A DNA stretch of 64,000 bases, taken from NCBI RefSeq assembly GCF_024055575.1, contig NZ_JAMXOE010000029.1, positions 1-64,000 on the forward strand. The letters run 5' to 3'. The notes below the pieces were generated by a model, which saw only the letters and a program-made list of their open reading frames with translations, had not been told where the DNA came from and did no database searches. Source of the DNA: Mucilaginibacter flavidus. Lineage in GTDB: Bacteria; Bacteroidota; Bacteroidia; Sphingobacteriales; Sphingobacteriaceae. The translations under genes and the position numbers were made by a program. Shown here one piece after another: positions 43,457 to 52,222 of the stretch; positions within the stretch are counted from its first letter, which is position 1, and each line of letters starts with the position of its first letter.

Positions 43457-44176
43457 CTATTCCTTGTGCACATCTTTAAACTTCAGCATATCAGCGAGCT
43501 TAAGCTCCTTATCCATATCAAATCCGCATGACGTAGTAAACTCTTTGGGGTTACTGTAGGTGCCGAAAAGCATATCCCACCAAACAATATCACCGTAATT
43601 GCTCGCGTGCTTTTCATATTCATGGTGTATCCGATGCATTTCGGGGCGCTGAAAAATGTAGCCTATCCATTTCGGGGTTTTTATATTGGTATGATAAAAG
43701 AATTCGCCAAGTGCAGTACACAAAGTGTAAATGGCCCCGGCCTCGGGGTTTAGGCCTAGCAATGTGTAGACCAACAAGCTACCGATGATAGAATTTACTG
43801 TCATTTCCAGCGGATGCTTGTAAAACGAGGTGATTACTTCTATACGTTGTGCGCTGTGATGGATTTGATGAAAATGGCACCATAGGTAATCATTTGTATG
43901 GCGCCACCTGTGCCACCAGTAAAATATAAACGTAGCAATAAAGTAGGCAAACATGCCCCCCAGCCAGTTGGGAATATGTTGCGATACATGAAATACAGAC
44001 CATGCCGACAACCATTTTTCCCAACTATAGCCAGCAGCCACGACAACCAGCAATTGGACAAAATTTATGGCAAGTACTCGAATTGTCCAGGTAGGCACTT
44101 GTGGTAGTTTCCAGCCAGGGGAAAGCCTTTCTATAATAAAACAGGTGGCAAAGCATGATAAGATAATGATTAACAT
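43457..44176 (-). CDS. Sterol desaturase / fatty acid hydroxylase family
   Basis: 239 aa membrane di-iron enzyme with four or so helices. The histidine boxes are present: HRWRH, HFHQIHHSAQ and MHRIHHEYEKH, which bind the two irons. Members hydroxylate or desaturate lipids with O2. The family call is strong; the substrate cannot be told, with carotenoid, fatty acid and sphingolipid hydroxylation possible in this group. Faces the Crp-type regulator gene on the same strand, 76 bases downstream of it, so the regulator may share its transcript. Confidence 0.9.
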   Translation of the reverse strand: MLIIILSCFATCFIIERLSPGWKLPQVPTWTIRVLAINFVQLLVVVAAGYSWEKWLSAWSVFHVSQHIPNWLGGMFAYFIATFIFYWWHRWRHTNDYLWCHFHQIHHSAQRIEVITSFYKHPLEMTVNSIIGSLLVYTLLGLNPEAGAIYTLCTALGEFFYHTNIKTPKWIGYIFQRPEMHRIHHEYEKHASNYGDIVWWDMLFGTYSNPKEFTTSCGFDMDKELKLADMLKFKDVHKE

Positions 44177-44252
44177 AATTTTCTTTTTTAGTTAATCAAA
44201 TCTCGGTGCCATCAGGGGAGGAAAGTTTTGACCAAAGTCAAAAAAAGAAACA

Positions 44253-44822
44253 TTACTTCCGGCCTCTTATCCTGCTTAACGTTTCCTGTTTGATGCTTAA
44301 GAATGAGGCGATTTGACCCAATGATGCTTTTTGAAGAATGCCCGGGTAGGCAGCCAGCAGATTTTCATAACGCTGTTTGGCGGTAAACGTTTGCAGGCTG
44401 ATAGCGCGTTCCTCACTACGGATATAGTATTGTTCGGTAATAATCCTGCCTGTGAGATTAAATTCGGGGAACTGTTTGTATAGCGTTTGCAACTGGTCCC
44501 AATTGATGGATTGCAAAACGCAATCTTCGAGCACCTCGATATTTTCAAATGATGGCCTGCGGGAGAAAAAACTGTAAACAGAGATAATAAACTCACCATC
44601 GCCCATAAACCAGGTAGAAAACTGGCTGTTGCCTTTGTTATAATACGCTCTTATGAATCCCTTTTTTACAAAGTAGATACGCTGGGATACCTGCCCTGCC
44701 TTTAAAATGATGCTTTTGCGTGGGAACGCTTCCTCAATTAAAAATTCTTTTATTTTATCCTGCAAATCTTCGGATAAAATTGAAATGCTGTTAAGGGTAG
44801 TTAGGAGGGTCGCGGTTTCCAT
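44253..44822 (-). CDS. Crp/Fnr family transcriptional regulator
   Basis: 189 aa. Cyclic-nucleotide-binding-like beta barrel (RKSIILKAGQVSQRIYFVKK, STWFMGDGEFIISVYSFFSR) and a short winged helix ending LGQIASFLSIKQETLSRIRG. The phosphate-binding Arg-Ser pair of true CRP is not conserved, so it probably does not bind cAMP. Such Bacteroidota regulators usually control an adjacent gene, here possibly the desaturase. The C-terminus ends immediately after the recognition helix (RGRK). Confidence 0.88.
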   Translation of the reverse strand: METATLLTTLNSISILSEDLQDKIKEFLIEEAFPRKSIILKAGQVSQRIYFVKKGFIRAYYNKGNSQFSTWFMGDGEFIISVYSFFSRRPSFENIEVLEDCVLQSINWDQLQTLYKQFPEFNLTGRIITEQYYIRSEERAISLQTFTAKQRYENLLAAYPGILQKASLGQIASFLSIKQETLSRIRGRK

Positions 44823-44897
44823 GTATGTGCAATTTAAGAATATCTTATTTCATTATAATATTTATCCACCTCAAAAACAATCCACACTCTTTGTTTG

Positions 44898-44915
44898 TTA
44901 ATCAATCGATTAATT
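44898..44915. promoter_or_regulatory. Candidate TetR operator 1
   Basis: TTAATCAATCGATTAATT, a near-palindrome. It shares AATCAATCG and ATT with the second site, in the gap between the divergent Crp-type and TetR-type genes. Confidence 0.45.
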
Positions 44916-44968
44916 TTTAACGCCTGATAATCAGTGCATTAAAACAACATGACAATTAAATGATTTTA

Positions 44969-44993
44969 TCAATCAATCGTTTGATTAGTTTTG
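44969..44993. promoter_or_regulatory. Candidate TetR operator 2 overlapping a promoter
   Basis: TCAATCAATCGTTTGATTAG at 44969-44988 is a near-palindrome. It overlaps TAGTTTTG (44986-44993), a -7 type element 14 bases before the tetR start. Binding here would block transcription of the regulator-efflux operon. Confidence 0.5.
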
Positions 44994-45006
44994 TTCGAGG
45001 AAAACA

Positions 45007-45654
45007 ATGGAAAAAGAGAAAATAGATAAGAAAGACCACATACTTGATGTTGCTGAACGCGTGTTTTCAGACTTCGGGTTTGATGGCGCTTCAACCCGCA
45101 TGATTTCGGGTGAAGCTGGGGTAAATATGGCTATGCTTAATTATTATTTCGGCTCGAAAGAGGGTTTGTTCCTCGCAATTTTTGAGCGGAAGATATCATC
45201 CTTTCAAACGTTGCTACAAAATATCGGTAACGATGACAGCATGACATCGTGGGATAAGCTGGCCAAGTGTATAGACAAATATGTTGACCGCATCATCGTT
45301 AACAACTGTTTCCAGAAGTTGATTAACCGCGAAATTACCATGAATAAACGCGGCGACCTTACCGATAAGATTACCGAAATGTTGATGGTAAATGTCATCG
45401 AAATAAGGAAAATACTGGATGAGGGCATAAAAAACGGCAGCTTTTTTAAGGATATAGACATCCAACTGGTTATTGCCTCAATATTCGGCACCAAAAATTA
45501 TATCATCAACACCCCGCACCTATCATCGCTGATTTTGGGACATGATATCCGCGACGAAAAATTCATGGAAGAACAACTTAAGCCCCGCATAAAAACGTAC
45601 ATGAAGAGACTTTTGAAAGCTTACTTAATGACCGACAATGACAACACAAAATAA
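45007..45654 (+). CDS. TetR/AcrR family regulator of the efflux operon
   Basis: 215 aa. The N-terminal HTH reads HILDVAERVFSDFGFDGAST and MISGEAGVNMAMLNYYFGSK, the textbook TetR form. The C-terminal ligand domain is divergent, as expected. It overlaps the outer-membrane efflux gene by 17 bases, so it is translated from the same message and should repress the operon until a toxic compound binds. Two inverted AATCAATCG sites upstream are likely operators. Confidence 0.93.
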   Translation: MEKEKIDKKDHILDVAERVFSDFGFDGASTRMISGEAGVNMAMLNYYFGSKEGLFLAIFERKISSFQTLLQNIGNDDSMTSWDKLAKCIDKYVDRIIVNNCFQKLINREITMNKRGDLTDKITEMLMVNVIEIRKILDEGIKNGSFFKDIDIQLVIASIFGTKNYIINTPHLSSLILGHDIRDEKFMEEQLKPRIKTYMKRLLKAYLMTDNDNTK

Positions 45655-47008
45655 TAACATCGACCAAACAGATCCTTTTAAAAATACGCTGAAAACCTTT
45701 CTGCGTATTTTAATCCCTGCGCTTATCTTAACCTTACTGCTCGGCGTTGCAGCAAAAGCGCAGGACCGTACCCTTACCCTCGACGAAGCGATTAAGCTTG
45801 GCCTTGATAACAGCAAGGTTTTAAAGTTGTCGAAATCGAAAATTGACGAGGCGGTGTCTGTTTACAACCAGGCACTCGATGAGGCCAAGCCGACCGGCAA
45901 GGCCAGCTTTGGCTATAACCGTGCCGAAATACCTGCCAACAAGCTTGCTTTTGGCACACAGAGCCTCTCGCTACCAAAAAGTGCTGACGCATGGTTAGGC
46001 ACAGTTTCAGTATCAGAGGTTATCTTCGGTGGTAATAAGTTAAAGTACGCTAAGGAATCAACAGACTTACTAACCCAGGTTAGTCGTTTGGATGCGGATA
46101 ACGACAAGGACGAGATAACTTACGACATTATTAATTCTTATTACGGGCTGTATAAAGTTTTGCAAAGCAAAAAAGTGGTACAACAAAACCTGGCGTCGAT
46201 AGATCGGCAGATTAAACAATCCCAGCGTTTTTTTGAGCAGGGTTTGGTTACCAAAAATGACGTGCTGCGTTTTCAATTACAGCGTTCAAACATCGAGTTG
46301 AACGGCATCGACCTGGAAACTAACCGCAAAATCATAAACTATAATTTAAATATTTTATTGGGCCTGCCGGAAGGAACGCAATTGGCCATCGCTCAAATAA
46401 ACGAGGCAGACAGGCAGGTTGCCCCTCTGACCAACTACCTTGATACAGCCATGAGCAACCGCATCGAGCTAAAACAACTTGACTTGCGCACCAAATATGC
46501 CGAAACCGGAATTAAAAACGTACAGGCCAATATATTACCAACATTGGCAGCTTCGGGCAGCCTTTATTATGTTGACGTGGCTGCAAGTCCGATACCCAAA
46601 AGCGGTTCATACGTTACACCCGTAGCATTGGGCCTAAGCCTGAACTGGAACTTCGGTGCTTTATGGACCAACAAAAACAAGGTATCGCAAGCTAAAATTC
46701 AGCGCGAAGAAACGATCATCAACAAAGATATTAAGCTTGATAATGTAAAACGAGAGGTAAATCAGAGCTACCAGCAATATACACAGGCACTTGATAAAAT
46801 TAAGCTGCTGCAAACTTCGATCGACCAGGCGGGTGAAAACAATAAAATACTGGAATCGAAATATAAAAGCAATATCGCATCGGCCACAGACCGCGCAGAT
46901 GCCGAAACCTTACTTTACCAGGCACAGATAAACCTGGAGCTGGCCAAGGCCGATGCAGGGCTGGCATACTATACCCTACTAAAATCGACCGGAAAACTTA
47001 ATAAATAA
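45638..47008 (+). CDS. TolC family outer-membrane efflux protein
   Basis: 456 aa. A membrane-spanning signal (FLRILIPALILTLLLGVAAK) then the TolC periplasmic coiled-coil barrel with the repeated halves: DEAIKLGLDNSKVLKLSKSK and later LDLRTKYAETGIKNVQANIL. It should form the outer-membrane channel for the EmrAB-like pump encoded by the next two genes. The start at 45638 lies within the end of the TetR gene. About 50 residues precede the cleavage site, which is long; an ATG at a later codon is not present before the signal. Confidence 0.9.
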   Translation: MTTQNNNIDQTDPFKNTLKTFLRILIPALILTLLLGVAAKAQDRTLTLDEAIKLGLDNSKVLKLSKSKIDEAVSVYNQALDEAKPTGKASFGYNRAEIPANKLAFGTQSLSLPKSADAWLGTVSVSEVIFGGNKLKYAKESTDLLTQVSRLDADNDKDEITYDIINSYYGLYKVLQSKKVVQQNLASIDRQIKQSQRFFEQGLVTKNDVLRFQLQRSNIELNGIDLETNRKIINYNLNILLGLPEGTQLAIAQINEADRQVAPLTNYLDTAMSNRIELKQLDLRTKYAETGIKNVQANILPTLAASGSLYYVDVAASPIPKSGSYVTPVALGLSLNWNFGALWTNKNKVSQAKIQREETIINKDIKLDNVKREVNQSYQQYTQALDKIKLLQTSIDQAGENNKILESKYKSNIASATDRADAETLLYQAQINLELAKADAGLAYYTLLKSTGKLNK

Positions 47009-47033
47009 TACACAAACCCAAACAATACATACA

Positions 47034-48098
47034 ATGGCAAAGGCAAACGAAACACAGGAAAACGAACCGAAAAAAAAACCGAACAGGGTGCTCCCGATAA
47101 TATTGGGGACCATACTTGTAATTGGTATTATTTTCGGGATAAAAGAATATATATACTACGGCAAGCACGTTGATACCGACGACGCACAGGTTGACGGTAA
47201 TATAAGCCCCGTTGTAGCCCGCGTTGGCGGCTACGTTGACAGTATTTACTTTGAAGAAAACACGCACGTTAATAAAGACCAGATACTGGTGAAAATTGAC
47301 GACCGCGACTTTAAAGTGAAGCTGGAGCAGGCACAAGCTGCCGAAACCGGCGCAAAATCAAACATTGACGTAGGCCAAAGCCAGATTTTCGCCACAGCAG
47401 CGAATTCATCAAGCGCGAGGGCTGATGTTGCATCCGCAGCAGCAAGGCTGGAAAAAGTTAGAAAAGACTACGACCGCTATGCAAACCTTGTAAAAGATGG
47501 TTCGGTAACCCAGCAACAATTTGACCAGGCCAAAGCCGACCTTGAGGTTGCGCAAGCTACTTACCGTGCCACACAGGACAAATACAAAGCTGCCCAGGAG
47601 CAAGTTGGCACCACCAAAAGCCAGTTAAACGTTACCCACACCGGCGTGAGCCAAAAGCAGGTTGACGTTGATTATGCAAAGCTGCAATTGTCATACACGC
47701 TGGTAAAATCGCCGGCTGACGGCATCACTTCTAAAAAGAATGTACAGGTTGGCCAATTGGTGCAAGCCGGGCAAACACTGTTTTCGGTAGTAAACGATAA
47801 CAGCCTGTTTATTACCGCCAACTTTAAGGAAACCCAACTTGATAAAATCCGGAACGGTCAAAAAGTTGAGATTGACGTTGATGCCTACCCAGACATTAAA
47901 TTTGAAGGTAGTGTTTACAATTTCTCTCCGGCAACAGGCGCTAAATTCTCGCTTTTACCTCCGGACAATGCTACTGGCAACTATGTAAAGGTTGTACAGC
48001 GTGTGCCCGTTAAAATTAAAATAAACGGCAGCAAAGAAGACCTTGCAAAACTGCGCCCGGGTATGAGCGTAAATGTGTCTGTGAGAGTGAAGGAATAA
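47034..48098 (+). CDS. HlyD/EmrA family periplasmic adaptor
   Basis: 354 aa membrane-fusion protein. One N-terminal membrane helix (PIILGTILVIGIIFGIKEYI), then the split biotinyl-lipoyl domain: DTDDAQVDGNISPVVARVGG, and LQLSYTLVKSPADGITSKKN. A coiled-coil hairpin lies between them and a beta-barrel follows. It bridges the inner-membrane EmrB-like pump and the TolC-type channel. DTDDAQVDG is the EmrA opening. The operon order (regulator, TolC, EmrA, EmrB) is common in Bacteroidota. Confidence 0.94.
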   Translation: MAKANETQENEPKKKPNRVLPIILGTILVIGIIFGIKEYIYYGKHVDTDDAQVDGNISPVVARVGGYVDSIYFEENTHVNKDQILVKIDDRDFKVKLEQAQAAETGAKSNIDVGQSQIFATAANSSSARADVASAAARLEKVRKDYDRYANLVKDGSVTQQQFDQAKADLEVAQATYRATQDKYKAAQEQVGTTKSQLNVTHTGVSQKQVDVDYAKLQLSYTLVKSPADGITSKKNVQVGQLVQAGQTLFSVVNDNSLFITANFKETQLDKIRNGQKVEIDVDAYPDIKFEGSVYNFSPATGAKFSLLPPDNATGNYVKVVQRVPVKIKINGSKEDLAKLRPGMSVNVSVRVKE

Positions 48099-48103
48099 TT
48101 AGG

Positions 48104-48195
48104 AAGTCATTAGTCTTGAGTCTGAAGTCTGAAGTCGGTTGGCCGACTGTGGAGATGTTTGACTTAAGACTAACGACTATAGACTTAAGACTTAG
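48104..48195. repeat. Inverted 'AGTCTTGAGTCTGAAGTC' word array
   Basis: AGTCATTAGTCTTGAGTCTG at 48107-48126 faces GACTTAAGACTAACGACTAT and GACTTAAGAC at 48162-48192. It is inside the efflux operon between the adaptor and the pump, and could form a hairpin in the transcript. A one-sided relative lies at 49751-49780. Confidence 0.6.
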
Positions 48196-48200
48196 AAAAA

Positions 48201-49748
48201 ATGGCTGAAACCGGCTTTAAAAAGTGGATCATTACCATCACGGTTATCGTTGCCTCCTTGCTGGAGCTGATAGATACCACGATAGTAAACGTATCCTTGC
48301 CCCAAATACAGGGTAACCTCGGCGCTACCCTGGAGGATATTGCCTGGGTAGTAACGGGCTATGCAGTAGCAAACGTAATTGTACTCCCCATGTCGGGCTG
48401 GTTAGGCAGCCGCTTTGGGCGAAAACAATATTTTATAACCTCCATCATCGTATTTACCATTGCCTCGTTTTTATGTGGTAATGCAACCGGACTTGACGAG
48501 CTTGTAATATTCAGGATTTTGCAAGGCGTTGCTGGTGGTGGTTTAATATCCACCTCGCAGGCAATACTGGTTGAAACCTGGCCGCGCGAGCAAATAGGTA
48601 CCGCTACAGCGCTGTTTGGTTTAGGTGCTGTGGTAGGCCCAACAGTGGGGCCAACCATAGGTGGCTACATTACTGACCATGCCACCTGGCGCTGGATATT
48701 TTATGTGAACATACCCGTAGGTGCTATTGCGGCATTTTGTGCATTCACTTTTATAAGGGAAACACCCAAAGATGCAAAGGGCAAGCCGGTTGACTGGTGG
48801 GGAATTATCCTGCTGGCTATAGCGGTGGGCAGCTTACAAACCGTGCTTGAAAAAGGCGAATCGGAAGATTGGTTTGCAAAGACATACATCCTGGTGCTTA
48901 CAGTTACTGCCGTACTAGGTGTAATATTGTTTATATGGCGTGAAATGAGCATCGAATATCCGATAGTGAATTTCGGTATATTAAGACATCGAAGTTTCGC
49001 CGTAGGGATGTTTACATCGTTTATACTGGGGTTTGGGCTTTATGGCTCAGTGTTCGTGTTCCCGGTGTTTTGTCAGAATTTGCTGGGCTTTACCGCGCAG
49101 CAAACCGGTGAGCTGCTCTTCCCCGGTGGTTTGTGTACCATTGTGATGATGCCTTTTATCGGTAAGATGCTTAACAAGGGTATACCAGCGCAGTTTATGG
49201 CCACAGGGGGCATGTTTTTGTTCTTTGTGTTTACCACTATGCTCAGCAATTCAACACTTGCCACCGGACAGGCGGATGTATTGGTACCACTGCTGATACG
49301 TGGTGTTGGTATGGCCCTATTGTTTGTACCACTTACCACCCTTGCCATTGCCGACCTAAAGGGCCCTGAGTTGGGCCAGGGTACCGGTTTAAATAACATG
49401 ATGCGTCAGTTGGGCGGTTCGTTTGGTATAGCAGTATTAACCACCATTATTCATATACGGTCGGGCTTTCACCGCAGTGTACTTATTGAGCATGTCAATC
49501 CTTATAACCCCGCGTTTACACAACGACTCAACCTTTATACCCAAAGCTTTATTGCAAAAGGCAAATCGGTGCTCGATGCTACTCAAATGGCTTACGCGGC
49601 AATTGAGGGCGCTATTACAAGGCAAACGTTGTTATTAACTTATGACGATGCTTACTGGATATCAGGCCTGGTGATGTTGTTTTCGATACCGCTGCTTTAC
49701 TTGCAGCCATTTAAAAAAGCAGTGAAGTTGCCGGTGGATGCGCATTAA
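48201..49748 (+). CDS. DHA2 family MFS drug exporter (EmrB/QacA type)
   Basis: 515 aa with 14 predicted membrane helices. MFS motif A is GWLGSRFGRKQYF, and the early Asp of motif D1 lies in LLELIDTTIVNVSLPQIQGN. Motif C, the antiporter motif, is GLGAVVGPTVGPTIGGYI. It exports hydrophobic drugs or toxins in exchange for protons, working with the adaptor and the TolC-type protein as one tripartite pump. Length matches EmrB. Last gene of the operon; a weak hairpin at 49851-49879 may end it. Confidence 0.94.
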   Translation: MAETGFKKWIITITVIVASLLELIDTTIVNVSLPQIQGNLGATLEDIAWVVTGYAVANVIVLPMSGWLGSRFGRKQYFITSIIVFTIASFLCGNATGLDELVIFRILQGVAGGGLISTSQAILVETWPREQIGTATALFGLGAVVGPTVGPTIGGYITDHATWRWIFYVNIPVGAIAAFCAFTFIRETPKDAKGKPVDWWGIILLAIAVGSLQTVLEKGESEDWFAKTYILVLTVTAVLGVILFIWREMSIEYPIVNFGILRHRSFAVGMFTSFILGFGLYGSVFVFPVFCQNLLGFTAQQTGELLFPGGLCTIVMMPFIGKMLNKGIPAQFMATGGMFLFFVFTTMLSNSTLATGQADVLVPLLIRGVGMALLFVPLTTLAIADLKGPELGQGTGLNNMMRQLGGSFGIAVLTTIIHIRSGFHRSVLIEHVNPYNPAFTQRLNLYTQSFIAKGKSVLDATQMAYAAIEGAITRQTLLLTYDDAYWISGLVMLFSIPLLYLQPFKKAVKLPVDAH

Positions 49749-50317
49749 AGGGAGTCTGAAGTCGTTAGTCCGACGTCTTAATGGACCAACGATTATATTG
49801 ACCCTCTGCGACCTCAGTTGTGCCATGGTTAAAAACCATGTAAAAAGCAAAAAGCTGTTCATTTTACATGAACAGCTTTCCCCAAAAAACTACAATTAAA
49901 ATTTTATTATCCCCCGGTAACAAATTATAAAGTCTGAAGCCAGGATTATTTAATCTAAGGTCTAAATGTACAATTATTTACCCCAAAAAAGCAAATATTA
50001 TTGGCGATAGAAACGCGAATAATGAAAAATAAATGAAAATAGGCTTTGGGTAGCATCCATGACAGGCCCTGAGCCGCAACGCGAGGTCTAAATCCAGCGT
50101 CCTCCGGATTAATGCCATCCGCTTTTTTCAATTAAAAACATCATGCTGCCCACAAAAACGAAACGGCGTCGCGCGCCGTTCCGCCAGGTCAGCACGTAAA
50201 ATACCTGCCGAAACGCCTTGGCTTTCTTTAAAACAGCGGGTGTCGCGATATGGTAATCATCATTTAAAACGCCCTGCGCCCCTTTTTCCACATAAAATAA
50301 ACTTTTTTAAAAAACTG
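49749..50317. other. Long gap before the tRNA, no gene seen
   Basis: A one-sided word array (49751-49780), a hairpin AAAGCTGTTCA / TGAACAGCTTT (49851-49879) whose T run faces the minus strand, and AT-rich sequence. Short minus-strand reading frames at 50109-50291 lack family features and cross the tRNA promoter region. I see no gene. Confidence 0.5.
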
Positions 50318-50348
50318 TTTGTGTAATAAAAAATGGTGCGTATATTTG
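50318..50348 (+). promoter_or_regulatory. Bacteroidota housekeeping promoter of tRNA-Asp
   Basis: TTTG at 50318-50321, 19 bases, TATATTTG at 50341-50348. This matches the TTTG-N19-TAnnTTTG consensus exactly, 32 bases before the mature tRNA. Confidence 0.8.
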
Positions 50349-50380
50349 CAACCCCGTCCAAAGGCTATCTTTGGACAACC

Positions 50381-50454
50381 GGAGTGGTAGTTCAGCTGGT
50401 TAGAATACATGCCTGTCACGCATGGGGTCGCGGGTTCGAGTCCCGTCCATTCCG
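50381..50454 (+). tRNA. tRNA-Asp (anticodon GTC)
   Basis: 74 nt that fold as a cloverleaf: acceptor GGAGTGG / CCATTCC, D arm GTTC/GAAT, anticodon arm CATGC-CTGTCAC-GCATG with GTC in the loop, T arm GCGGG-TTCGAGT-CCCGT, discriminator G. CCA is not encoded. A tyrosine recombinase lies 500 bases downstream, so the 3' end of this tRNA is the likely insertion site of an island that extends to the right edge. Confidence 0.96.
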
Positions 50455-50477
50455 CTAAAAGGAAGTAAACACACCTT

Positions 50478-50515
50478 AAAACGCTTAAATCAAAATGGTT
50501 TAAGCGTTTTTTTTT
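50478..50515 (+). terminator. Intrinsic terminator of tRNA-Asp
   Basis: Stem AAAACGCTTAAA / TTTAAGCGTTTT with a nine-base loop, followed by five more T. Confidence 0.85.
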
Positions 50516-50750
50516 GCTCAAAAAACCGCATAACTACTCAGGCTTTATGACTCATCCAGGTGACCTATTCGGCGACCTGTTTCTAATCACTAATTTAGCC
50601 ACAAATTAACGTTAACTAAATGGTATTCAATTAGTTAGTACGGCATGATTTGGGTTTAAAACAGCTCAAAACTACCCAAAATTCTGGCTCTTTGAACACC
50701 TGAATTTCGGTTGATATCAAAGCACCTCAATTGACCTCAATGGTTATGGT

Positions 50751-50762
50751 GTCGCGGGTTCG
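50751..50762. other. tRNA-like partial match, possible att remnant
   Basis: GTCGCGGGTTCG repeats the tRNA-Asp bases 50427-50438 (variable loop and T arm) and is followed by GGTTCC, where the tRNA has AGTCCC. It sits between the tRNA and the integrase gene, where a decayed attachment core or a directly repeated integrase-binding site would be expected. The rest of 50516-50956 has no gene. Confidence 0.35.
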
Positions 50763-50956
50763 GGTTCCTTTCGGACGAGATTTATTTTTCGGCGAAAAGT
50801 GTCTTAATCGGTGACCTTTTTGGAAGCTTTGGATTTAAGTCACCGAATAACAAGGTAAACAGTTGATTTTAAAGCATTTAATATGATGAAATGACCTCAA
50901 AAAAGGCCATTTAAACTCAAAATTAATGCAGTTAACAATTTAAAATCAAACGTGGT

Positions 50957-52222
50957 ATGAAAAGTACACAAAGGTTCTCAGTTCTCATCTGGGCTGACAA
51001 AAGAAAAACAGATGCAAATGGTAATGTGCCCTTATACGCCAGGATCACCTACCTGGGTAAAAGAGTAGAGATTTCTTTACAAAGAAAGATCGATCCTAAA
51101 AAATGGGATGCACAGGCGGGGTTCTTAAAGGGGCCGGGGCAGGACGTAAAGAACGTAAACGCCGCTATTGCAGAAGCGTCCAACGAAATCCGGCTTGCCT
51201 ACGACGACCTTAAAAGGACCGATGAGTTCATTTCGGCGGACGTAATCAAGCAACGGTACACTGGAGAAGGAATTGTTCACCGGATGCTGCTGGAAGTATT
51301 TGACGAGCACAACAAGGATCTCGAAGCGCTTGTCGGAAAAGATTATGTAAAAGCTACCCTGACCAAATACAACACGGTACGAAGCAAGACAGCGGACTAT
51401 ATTTTGTATAAATACAAAAAGCAGGATATCTACCTGGAGTCCATAGACTACGCATTTGTGTTAGGCCTCGAAATGTACCTGAAGACCCATGAAGGCATAG
51501 AACATAATACAGCCATGCGCTATATTAAAAACCTTAAAAAAGTCATCAACCTGGCATTTAACAACGGTTGGCTGAAAACCAATTCTTTTAATTTATTTAA
51601 GTGTACCTATAAAAAAGTACACCGGACTGAGCTGGAATGGGAAGAGATCAATATCCTGGCTGACCATCATTTCAAAGTGAAACGGTTAGAAGAGGTGCGG
51701 GACATTTTTCTTTTTTGCTGTTATACGGGATATGCTTTTGTAGACGTCGAAAAACTGACACCTCAGCATATCGTCACCGGCATAGATAAAGTAACCTGGG
51801 TGAAAACTACCAGGACAAAAACATGCATTGAATCCAACGTGCCGCTGATACCCCGCGCCAAAGAGATCATTGAGAAATACAGGAATCACGATTGCGGGAT
51901 CGTGCTCAATAAATTGTTGCCGGTCAAAAGCAATCAAAAGATGAATGCTTACCTCAAAGAGATCGGTGATTTGGCCGGTATTACCAAAATCCTAACCACA
52001 CACATTGCGCGCCACACTTTCGCTACTACTGTAACATTGGATAATGATGTGCCGATGGAAACAGTCAGCAAAATGTTGGGCCACACCAAGTTCTCCACAA
52101 CACAACTTTATGCCAAAACAAAGGATCGTAAAGTTAACCGGGATATGAACGCCTTGAAAACGAGGTTAAGGGAACAGGAAGAATTAGTTGAAGCAGAATT
52201 AAATGGAAGGGAATTAGCATGA
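50957..52222 (+). CDS. Tyrosine recombinase (CTnDOT-like integrase)
   Basis: 421 aa. N-terminal arm-binding domain (RFSVLIWADKRKTDANGNVP, YLGKRVEISLQRKIDPKKW), core-binding helices, and the catalytic domain with CCYTGYAFVDVEKL, then HIARHTFATT, MLGHTKFSTTQLYAKT. The His-x-x-Arg-His and nucleophile Tyr are present. The first catalytic Arg is replaced in TGYAFVDV, as in IntDOT-type Bacteroidota integrases. It probably inserted the island at the tRNA-Asp gene. The ATGA overlap with the DUF1016 gene puts the two in one transcript. Confidence 0.93.
   Translation: MKSTQRFSVLIWADKRKTDANGNVPLYARITYLGKRVEISLQRKIDPKKWDAQAGFLKGPGQDVKNVNAAIAEASNEIRLAYDDLKRTDEFISADVIKQRYTGEGIVHRMLLEVFDEHNKDLEALVGKDYVKATLTKYNTVRSKTADYILYKYKKQDIYLESIDYAFVLGLEMYLKTHEGIEHNTAMRYIKNLKKVINLAFNNGWLKTNSFNLFKCTYKKVHRTELEWEEINILADHHFKVKRLEEVRDIFLFCCYTGYAFVDVEKLTPQHIVTGIDKVTWVKTTRTKTCIESNVPLIPRAKEIIEKYRNHDCGIVLNKLLPVKSNQKMNAYLKEIGDLAGITKILTTHIARHTFATTVTLDNDVPMETVSKMLGHTKFSTTQLYAKTKDRKVNRDMNALKTRLREQEELVEAELNGRELA

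Noticed and set aside
50109..50521. Minus-strand ORFs covering the tRNA-Asp region
   Set aside because: One runs through the tRNA gene itself and the other through its promoter region; neither has protein family features.
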